This document shows, one piece after another, positions 58,750-64,000 of a stretch of 64,000 bases of DNA; position 1 is the first letter of the stretch, and every line of letters begins with the position of its first letter. Below the pieces are notes generated by a model, which had not been told where the DNA came from, made no database searches, and worked only from the letters and a program-made list of their open reading frames with translations. A program made the translations under genes and the position numbers. Source of the stretch: Streptomyces luteogriseus (GTDB taxonomy: Bacteria > Actinomycetota > Actinomycetes > Streptomycetales > Streptomycetaceae); the NCBI RefSeq assembly GCF_014205055.1, contig NZ_JACHMS010000001.1, positions 5,394,001-5,458,000 of the forward strand, written 5' to 3'.

Positions 58750-59607
58750 ATGAAGCTGCTGCGAGTCGGTACGGCGGGGGCGGAGCGGCCCGCGCTGCTC
58801 GACGCCGAGGGGACCCTGCGGGACCTGTCGGGTGTCGTCGCGGACATCGACGGCGCGCTGCTCGCCGACGAGGAGGCCCTCGGCCGGGTCCGGGCCGCCG
58901 CCGACGCCGGTGACCTGCCCGTCCTGGACGCCACCGGCCTGCGGGTCGGGCCGCCGCTGGCGCGGATCGGCAAGATCGTCTGCATCGGGCTGAACTACCA
59001 CGACCACGCGCGCGAGACCGGCGCCGAGCCGCCCGCCGAACCGGTCCTCTTCATGAAGGCCCCGGACACGGTGGTCGGGCCGAACGACACGGTCCTCGTG
59101 CCACGGCGGTCCCTCAAGACCGACTGGGAGGTCGAGCTGGCCGTCGTCATCGGGCGTACGGCCAGGTATCTGGGGTCCGCCGAGGAGGCCCTCGCGCATG
59201 TCGCCGGGTACGCGGTGGCGCACGACGTGTCCGAGCGGGAGTTCCAGATCGAGCGGGGCGGCACCTGGGACAAGGGGAAGAACTGCGAGACGTTCAACCC
59301 GCTGGGCCCGTGGCTCGTGACGGCGGACGAGGTCCGGGATCCGCAGGACCTCTCCCTGAAACTCTGGGTCAACGGTGAGTTGAAACAGGACGGGACGACG
59401 GCCGAGCAGATCTTCCCGGTGGGTGAGGTCGTGCGGTACCTCAGCCAGTTCATGACGCTGTACCCGGGCGATGTGATCAACACCGGTACGCCGGCGGGGG
59501 TGGCGCTGGGAGCGCCCGAGCCGAAGCCGTTCCTGCGGAGCGGGGATGTCGTGGAGCTGGAGATCGAGGGGCTCGGGCGGCAGCGGCAGGAGTTCAAGGA
59601 CGCGTAG
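58750..59607 (+). CDS. Fumarylacetoacetate hydrolase family protein
   Basis: A 285-residue hydrolase. An N-terminal domain leads to RIGKIVCIGLNYHDHARETGAEPPAEPVLFMKAPDTVVGP, then TDWEVELAVVIG with metal-binding Glu/Asp, AHDVSEREFQ and GDVINTGTPAGVALG. This pattern fits 2-keto-acid hydratase/hydrolases (5-carboxymethyl-2-hydroxymuconate-like); the substrate is not fixed. GAGGGAGA lies before ATG 58750. Confidence 0.9.
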   Translation: MKLLRVGTAGAERPALLDAEGTLRDLSGVVADIDGALLADEEALGRVRAAADAGDLPVLDATGLRVGPPLARIGKIVCIGLNYHDHARETGAEPPAEPVLFMKAPDTVVGPNDTVLVPRRSLKTDWEVELAVVIGRTARYLGSAEEALAHVAGYAVAHDVSEREFQIERGGTWDKGKNCETFNPLGPWLVTADEVRDPQDLSLKLWVNGELKQDGTTAEQIFPVGEVVRYLSQFMTLYPGDVINTGTPAGVALGAPEPKPFLRSGDVVELEIEGLGRQRQEFKDA

Positions 59608-59618
59608 CGCTCCGCTGG

Positions 59619-59692
59619 GAGGGGCGGGGAACTGTGGTCCGTTTCCGGCTGCGGGCAGTCCGTGGCCGGTCGCGCGGTTCCCCGCGCCCCTC
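59619..59692. terminator. Long imperfect hairpin between convergent genes (repeat element copy 2)
   Basis: GAGGGGCGGGGAAC (59619-59632) pairs with GTTCCCCGCGCCCCTC (59677-59692) with a 2-nt bulge. Its right arm includes the 24-bp element shared with 16150-16173. It lies between the FAH-family gene and the convergent LLM gene. Confidence 0.6.
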
Positions 59693-59704
59693 AGGGCGTT
59701 CCCC

Positions 59705-60571
59705 TCACGCCAGTACGGACGCCAGGTCGCGCCACGCCTTCCTCGGGAGGGCGTCGCGCGGCTCGCCGGTCAGGACCTGGAGGGCGACGTGGTCCGCGCC
59801 CGCCTCGAAGAACGCGTCGACCTTCGTGCGGATCGCCGCGTCGTCGCCCCAGGCGAACAGGGCGTCGACCAGGCGGTCGCTGCCGCCGTCCACCAGGTCG
59901 TCCTCGGTGAAGCCGTGCCGGAGGAAGTTGTTGGTGTAGTTCGGCAGGGGGAGGTAGATCTCCAGGAACTCGCGGGCCAAGGCGCGGGCGCGGGCCGGGT
60001 CCGTCTCCGGGACGACGCCCAGCTCCGGGGCCAGCAGCGGGGCCTCGCCCAGGATCTCGCGGGCGTGCGCCGTGTGCTCCGGGGTGACCAGATACGGGAT
60101 CGAACCCGCCGCCCGGTCGCGGGCCAGCCGGAGCGACTTCGGGCCCAGGGCGGCCAGGAGGCGCCGGTCCGCCGGCACCCCGGCGGCGTCCAGGCCGTCG
60201 AGGTGCTCGACCAGGGCCGAGTAGGGGCGGGCGTACTGCTCCACCCGCTTGGCGTGGCTCACGCCGAGGCCCAGCAGGAACCGCCCGGGGTGGGCCGACT
60301 CCAGGTCCGCGAAGGCCGTGGCGGCGGCGTCCGGTTCGTGCTGCCAGATGCTCTGGATGCTGGTGCCGACCGTGAGCTTCGAGGTCGCCTCGATCAGCGG
60401 GGCGGCATGGGCGGCGGAGCTGTTGCCGCCCAGCCAGAGGGCGCCGTAGCCGAGTTCCTCCAGTTCGGCGGCGGCCTCGGCGAGTTCGCCGCGCCGGTCC
60501 GGGTCCTCCGAGCGCAGTCCTACGCTCCAGATGCCGTACCGGCCGACGGTCTCCTTCAGGGGGGTGCTCAT
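59705..60571 (-). CDS. LLM-class F420-dependent oxidoreductase
   Basis: A 288-residue TIM-barrel flavin/F420 enzyme of the luciferase-like family: GALWLGGNSSAAHAAPLIEATSKLTVGTSIQSIW, HPGRFLLGLGVSHAKRVEQ, LAALGPKSLRLARDRAAGSIPYLVTPEHTAHAREILG. GGAGGG lies about 10 nt before ATG 60571. F420 use is inferred from the family in actinobacteria. Substrate unknown. Confidence 0.88.
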   Translation of the reverse strand: MSTPLKETVGRYGIWSVGLRSEDPDRRGELAEAAAELEELGYGALWLGGNSSAAHAAPLIEATSKLTVGTSIQSIWQHEPDAAATAFADLESAHPGRFLLGLGVSHAKRVEQYARPYSALVEHLDGLDAAGVPADRRLLAALGPKSLRLARDRAAGSIPYLVTPEHTAHAREILGEAPLLAPELGVVPETDPARARALAREFLEIYLPLPNYTNNFLRHGFTEDDLVDGGSDRLVDALFAWGDDAAIRTKVDAFFEAGADHVALQVLTGEPRDALPRKAWRDLASVLA

Positions 60572-60644
60572 CGGTGGGGTCCCTCCGGTTGGGGCGCCGT
60601 GCTTGATCACGCGTACGCAGGTGCCAACCGGAGGGAGTCCCCGG

Positions 60645-61184
60645 TCATTCCGGGTGAGGGACCTGGAGATCCTGGAACCGCTCCAGCGCCTCGACCACGA
60701 GCCGGTGGTCCTGGAGCTGCGGCAGCCCGGACACCGTCACCGCACCGATCACGCCCACGCCCTCGACGATGATCGGGAAGGAACCGCCGTGGGCGGCGTA
60801 GGTGTCGGGGTCGAGGCGCGAGGACTCCTCGAACGTGCTGCCCTTGGCGCGGAATCGGGTGCCGACCAGGTAGGAGGACGAGCCGTAGCGCTCGACCACC
60901 CGGCGCTTGCGGGCGATCCAGGCGTCGTTGTCCGGGCTGGAGCCGGGCAGCGCCGCGTGGAAGAGCTGCTGGCCGGCGCGGTGGATGTCGATGGCGACCG
61001 GGGCCTGCCGCTCCCGGGCCAGCTCCACGAGGAGCGAGCCGAGCGCCCAGGCGTCGTCGTACGTGAACTGGCGGAACACCAGCCGGCGTTCCTGCTTCTC
61101 CAGCTCCTCCAGGCTCGGGGTGAGCTCCGGGTGGAACTTCGGGGTGAGCCCCTGGCTGTGCGAGGGGTTGCTCTTGTGGGTCAC
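60645..61184 (-). CDS. Heme-degrading/HbpS-like (DUF336) domain protein
   Basis: A 179-residue protein of the DUF336/GlcG-HbpS superfamily: QERRLVFRQFTYDDAWALGSLLVELARERQAPVAIDIHRAGQQLFHAALPGSSPDNDAWIARKRRVV, then YAAHGGSFPIIVEGVGVIGAVTVSGLPQLQDHRLVVEAL. It has no signal peptide, so it is cytosolic. The GTG at 61184 overlaps the stop of the oxidoreductase gene, so it is co-translated with it. Function in heme or glycolate-type metabolism is open. Confidence 0.85.
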   Translation of the reverse strand: MTHKSNPSHSQGLTPKFHPELTPSLEELEKQERRLVFRQFTYDDAWALGSLLVELARERQAPVAIDIHRAGQQLFHAALPGSSPDNDAWIARKRRVVERYGSSSYLVGTRFRAKGSTFEESSRLDPDTYAAHGGSFPIIVEGVGVIGAVTVSGLPQLQDHRLVVEALERFQDLQVPHPE

Positions 61185-62272
61185 AGCGTCACCGTCACCT
61201 TCTCGCGGGCCGAACGACGGGCGGCCTCCAGTACGTCCAGGGCGGCGGCCGCCTCCCGTGCGGTCACCGGATTCGGGGCGCCCTCCAGCAGGGCCTTCGC
61301 CACGGCCGCATAGTAAGCGGGGTAGTCGCCCGGGAGGGTGGGTTCGGCGTGTCCGCCACCGGTCACCGGGGACTCGCCGGAGCCCACGCGGCCCCACAGC
61401 GACTCCGGCTCCACGCCCCAGTCGGGGCCGGGGCGCAGTCCGTCCCGGAGCGCCGCCTCCTGGGGATCGAGGCCGTACTTGACGTAACCGGCGGTCGAGC
61501 CCAGGACGCGGAAGCGGGGGCCGAGCTGAGCGGTCGTCGCGGAGACGTAGAGGTGGGAGCGGACGCCCCCGGTGTGCGTGATCGCGATGAACGTGTCGTC
61601 GTCGGTCTCGGCGCCCGGGCGGCGGATGTCCGTCTCCGCGTACACGGAGGCCGCTGGGCCGAACAGGACCAGGGCCTGGTCGACGACATGGCTGCCGAGG
61701 TCGTAGAGCAGACCTCCGATCTCTGCGGGGTCGCCGGACTCCCGCCAGCCGCCCTTCGGCTTCGGACGCCACCGCTCGAACCGCGACTCGAATCGCCACA
61801 CGTCGCCCAACTCGCCCTCGTTCAGCAGCTTGCGCAGGGTGAGGAAGTCGTTGTCCCAGCGGCGGTTCTGGAAGACGGAGAGGAGCAGTTCACGCTCCTC
61901 GGCGAGGGCGGCGAGCTCGCGGGCCTCGGCCGCCGTGCCCGCGACGGGCTTGTCGACCACGACCGGCAGGCCGGCCTTCAGTGCGGTCGTCGCGAGCGGC
62001 ACATGCGTCTTGTTCGGGGACGCCACGACGATCAGGTCCAGCTCCGCGGCGCGGCCGAACAACTCGTCCGGCGTGGCGGCGAGGCGGACGTCCGGGAACT
62101 CGGCGCGGGCCTGCCGCTGCCGCTCCGGGTTCGAGGTGACCACCGTGTCGAGGGCGAGGCCCTGCGTGGCGGCGATCAGCGGGGCGTGGAAGACGGAGCC
62201 GGCGAGGCCGTAGCCGACGAGGCCGACGCGAAGGGGCGAGCCGGGGGCTGTGCCGAGGGGTGTGCCAGTCAT
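61181..62272 (-). CDS. Gfo/Idh/MocA family NAD(P)-dependent oxidoreductase
   Basis: A 363-residue dehydrogenase. The Rossmann fold LRVGLVGYGLAGSVFHAPLIAATQGLALDTVVTSN and the active-site EKP-like VVVDKPVAGTAAEA (Lys) are followed by a C-terminal domain with GGLLYDLGSHVVDQAL. Its likely substrate is a sugar or inositol derivative. ATG 62272 sits just 6 bp from the left arm of a 27-bp palindrome facing a ROK regulator, so it is probably the regulator's target. Confidence 0.92.
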   Translation of the reverse strand: MTGTPLGTAPGSPLRVGLVGYGLAGSVFHAPLIAATQGLALDTVVTSNPERQRQARAEFPDVRLAATPDELFGRAAELDLIVVASPNKTHVPLATTALKAGLPVVVDKPVAGTAAEARELAALAEERELLLSVFQNRRWDNDFLTLRKLLNEGELGDVWRFESRFERWRPKPKGGWRESGDPAEIGGLLYDLGSHVVDQALVLFGPAASVYAETDIRRPGAETDDDTFIAITHTGGVRSHLYVSATTAQLGPRFRVLGSTAGYVKYGLDPQEAALRDGLRPGPDWGVEPESLWGRVGSGESPVTGGGHAEPTLPGDYPAYYAAVAKALLEGAPNPVTAREAAAALDVLEAARRSAREKVTVTL

Positions 62273-62278
62273 GCCACC

Positions 62279-62305
62279 CACTTTGGCAACGCTGTTGCCA
62301 AAGTG
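62279..62305. promoter_or_regulatory. 27-bp perfect palindrome, putative ROK operator
   Basis: CACTTTGGCAAC (62279-62290) and GTTGCCAAAGTG (62294-62305) are perfect 12-bp arms with centre GCT, in the 56-bp gap between divergent oxidoreductase and ROK genes. The TTTGGCAAC/GTTGCCAAA core fits ROK operators I recall from actinobacteria. Confidence 0.85.
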
Positions 62306-62328
62306 CAAGCGCCGGGGACAATGGAGGC

Positions 62329-63792
62329 GTGAAGAGGGCGGACGACCGTACGGGCGGAGTGGGCGGCATGCGCGGGACGGGAGGCGCGGTGGCGGCCGGC
62401 ACGGCCGGGGCGACCGGCGCAGGTGTGGGGGCAGGGGCAGGTGCCGGGACCGGGGGTGGCGGGGTCAATCTGCTCGCCCTGCGCAGCCACAACGCCGCGC
62501 TGGTGCTCGACCTGCTGCGGACGGCCGGGGACGAGGGCATCAGCCGTCTCGAACTCGCCGAGCGGACCGGGCTCACCCCACAGGCCGTCAGCAAGATCAC
62601 GGCCCGGCTGCGGGAGGACGGGCTCGTGGCGGAGGCCGGGCGCCGGGCGTCCACCGGGGGCAAGCCGCGCACGGTGCTGCGGCTGGTGCCGGAGGCCGGG
62701 CACGCGGTCGGGGTCCATCTGGACCGGGACGAGGTACGGGTCGTGCTCGTGGACCTGCGGGGGACCGTGGTGGGGGAGCGCCGGGCCGCGCTGGATCTGG
62801 GGGCCGGGGCGGAAGCCGTGCTGGGAGCGGTGGGGGAGACGGTGGCGGGGGTGCTGCCGGGTGGGTTCGCGGGGGGCTCTGGGCTTCGGCTCGGGCTTGA
62901 AGGGGACGTGCGGCCGGGGGCGGCCGGTTCTGACGCGGACTCGCGGCCGGAGTCGACCGGGCTCGGAGGGGTCTCGCTGCCGGGGTCGGCCGGCCTTGAC
63001 GACGGCTCCCGGCCGGGGGTTGCCAGGTTTGACGACGGCTCCCGGCCGGGAGCCGCCGGGTTCGACGGAGGCTCGCTGCCGGGGCCAACCGGGCTTGGAG
63101 GGGTCTCGCTGCCGGGGCCGGCCGGGCTCGATCCATCCCTGCTCGGGGTCGGCGTCGCGCTGCCCGGGCCGCTCGATCATGTCCGGGGTGTGCTGCACCG
63201 GGTGACCGGATTCCCCGGGTGGGACGGCTTCCCGCTGCGGGAGGCGCTGGCCGGGCGGCTCGGCGTGCCGGTCGTGGTCGACAAGGACACCAACGCGGCG
63301 GCGCTGGGCCTGGCCGCCGGGGGCGAGGGCGGCTCCTTCGCGTACCTGCACCTGGGCACAGGACTGGGGGCCGGGCTGGTCATCGGCGGCAGCGTGCACC
63401 GGGGGGCCAGGACCGGGGCCGGGGAGTTCGGCCACCAGGTCATCCAGCTCGACGGCCCGCCCTGCACCTGCGGGGACCGGGGCTGCGTCGAGGCCCTGTG
63501 CCTCGCCGCGGTGGCGCGCGGCGACCTGGACGAGGCGGCCCGGGTGCTGGGGGCCGGGGCGGCGAACCTCGTGGGGCTGCTCGACATCGACGTCGTCCTG
63601 CTGGGCGGCCGTACGGTGGCGGCGGCGCCGGAGGCCTTCGTGGGCGGGGTCGGTGCGGTGCTGGAGGCCCGGGCCCGGCGAACCGGCGAGGACGCCGTAC
63701 CGGTACGCGTCACGCCCGGAGGAGACGGGGCCGTGGCGGTGGGGGCGGCTCAGCTGGTGCTGGGGCCGGTGTTCGGGCGCAGGGACGCTTGA
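62329..63792 (+). CDS. ROK family transcriptional regulator with repeat insert
   Basis: A 487-residue ROK regulator. After a Gly/Ala-rich N-terminus (about 45 residues) comes a winged helix (LRSHNAALVLDLLRTAGDEGISRLELAERTGLTPQAVSKIT), then the ROK domain: GVHLDRDEVRVVLVD, KDTNAAALGLA, LGTGLGAGLVIGG, GAGEFGHQVIQLDG and the zinc motif CTCGDRGCVEALC. Residues 191-267 are seven 11-residue repeats not usual for the family, making the protein about 90 residues longer than normal. GTG 62329 is very close to GGAGG; ATG 62368 is an alternative. It probably represses itself and the divergent oxidoreductase. Confidence 0.88.
   Translation: MKRADDRTGGVGGMRGTGGAVAAGTAGATGAGVGAGAGAGTGGGGVNLLALRSHNAALVLDLLRTAGDEGISRLELAERTGLTPQAVSKITARLREDGLVAEAGRRASTGGKPRTVLRLVPEAGHAVGVHLDRDEVRVVLVDLRGTVVGERRAALDLGAGAEAVLGAVGETVAGVLPGGFAGGSGLRLGLEGDVRPGAAGSDADSRPESTGLGGVSLPGSAGLDDGSRPGVARFDDGSRPGAAGFDGGSLPGPTGLGGVSLPGPAGLDPSLLGVGVALPGPLDHVRGVLHRVTGFPGWDGFPLREALAGRLGVPVVVDKDTNAAALGLAAGGEGGSFAYLHLGTGLGAGLVIGGSVHRGARTGAGEFGHQVIQLDGPPCTCGDRGCVEALCLAAVARGDLDEAARVLGAGAANLVGLLDIDVVLLGGRTVAAAPEAFVGGVGAVLEARARRTGEDAVPVRVTPGGDGAVAVGAAQLVLGPVFGRRDA
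62899..63129 (+). repeat. Seven 33-bp tandem repeats inside ROK gene
   Basis: 231 bp encode seven 11-residue units of the form (D/G)xxSxPGxxGx, such as DDGSRPGVARF and GGVSLPGPAGL. Length is exactly 7 x 33 with no frame break. Confidence 0.88.
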
Positions 63793-64000
63793 GGCGGGGG
63801 GAAGATCCTGGCCAGGTGGTAGTCCAGCACCGTTCGTACGCCCGCCAGGGAACGGCGTTCGTGCACGATGTCCAGGCCCAGCCCGACCGCTCCCGACACC
63901 AGGAGGTCGGCCTCATGAGCCGGGTCGATGCCCGGGGCCGTGTGCCCCGCCGCCTCTCCGGCCGCGATGATGTCCGCGAGGAGCCGTTCCAGTGGCTGCT
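63750..64000 (-). CDS. TetR-like regulator, C-terminal fragment
   Basis: The minus strand gives 83 codons of a gene that enters from the right edge: LERLLADIIAAGEAAGH, then DPAHEADLLVSGAVGLGLDIVHERR and VRTVLDYHLARIF. This helical pattern fits the ligand-binding domain of TetR-family repressors. The end overlaps the ROK gene by 43 nt in the opposite direction. The DNA-binding part is outside the window, so the call is tentative. Confidence 0.55.
   Translation of the reverse strand, partial: QPLERLLADIIAAGEAAGHTAPGIDPAHEADLLVSGAVGLGLDIVHERRSLAGVRTVLDYHLARIFPPPQASLRPNTGPSTS

Overview
The window is chromosomal DNA from a Streptomyces-type actinomycete. It is very GC-rich with strong third-position GC bias. 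It carries typical actinobacterial genes: a mec-cysO-cysM cysteine cluster, PTS genes for N-acetylglucosamine with DasR-type operators, F420-type and DUF5753/DUF1707/DUF2267 proteins, and a tgm graspetide cluster. Many genes appear leaderless (TANNNT, then 6-7 nt, then the start codon). The order pncB - clpS - permease - mec/cysO/cysM - nagE2/nagE1/nagF - rph - rdgB - bcp - sugE - PBP resembles, from memory, the Streptomyces coelicolor SCO29xx core region, so the first half reads as conserved chromosome core.

Layout. 1-8.3 kb: end of a small membrane protein gene, a secreted M6 metalloprotease behind an array of palindromes, NAD salvage genes pncA and pncB, clpS, a DUF2017 gene and an amino-acid permease. 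8.3-10.4 kb: sulfur-carrier cysteine synthesis (mec, a Cys-ending leader peptide, cysO, cysM). 10.4-16.8 kb: a membrane-tethered PemK/MazF-like protein, a metallo-beta-lactamase-fold hydrolase, nagE2, a scrambled nagE1 pseudogene, nagF, rph, a lipoprotein gene and rdgB. 16.8-20 kb: tRNA-Leu(UAG), two overlapping HNH nuclease genes, bcp, a DUF3618 gene, a GroES-like gene, and a guanidine-III riboswitch in front of sugE. 20-31 kb: a class A PBP, a three-gene ABC exporter, a DUF1707 gene, an SGNH hydrolase, a DUF445 gene and an MFS transporter. 31-34.6 kb: a tRNA-like small RNA candidate, hsp20, DUF2267, an orphan DUF5753 regulator and a truncated hydrolase. 34.7-41 kb: a sugar ABC transporter in one operon with a GH35 beta-galactosidase, then a VOC protein.

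The accessory part is 41-54.3 kb. First comes a three-gene ATP-grasp RiPP (graspetide) cluster, tgmA-tgmB-tgmC. Its precursor is in frame with an upstream conserved protein, and a divergent regulator sits beside it. Then comes a probable DNA-defence island: two paralogous zinc-ribbon/HNH-like proteins, a coiled-coil regulator, a ParB-like protein, a SNF2-type helicase, a C5-cytosine methyltransferase and a Vsr-family nuclease. I know no named system with this exact gene set, and it is the best candidate here for an undescribed system.

54.6-64 kb returns to ordinary chromosome: a TPR/SEC-C protein, a secreted GH30 enzyme, DUF6412, a YidC-like insertase, a fumarylacetoacetase-family hydrolase, an LLM oxidoreductase, a heme-binding-like protein, a Gfo/Idh/MocA oxidoreductase facing a ROK regulator across a 27-bp palindrome, and the end of a TetR-like gene. 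All calls come from reading the sequence and from recalled family knowledge. No database search was run.
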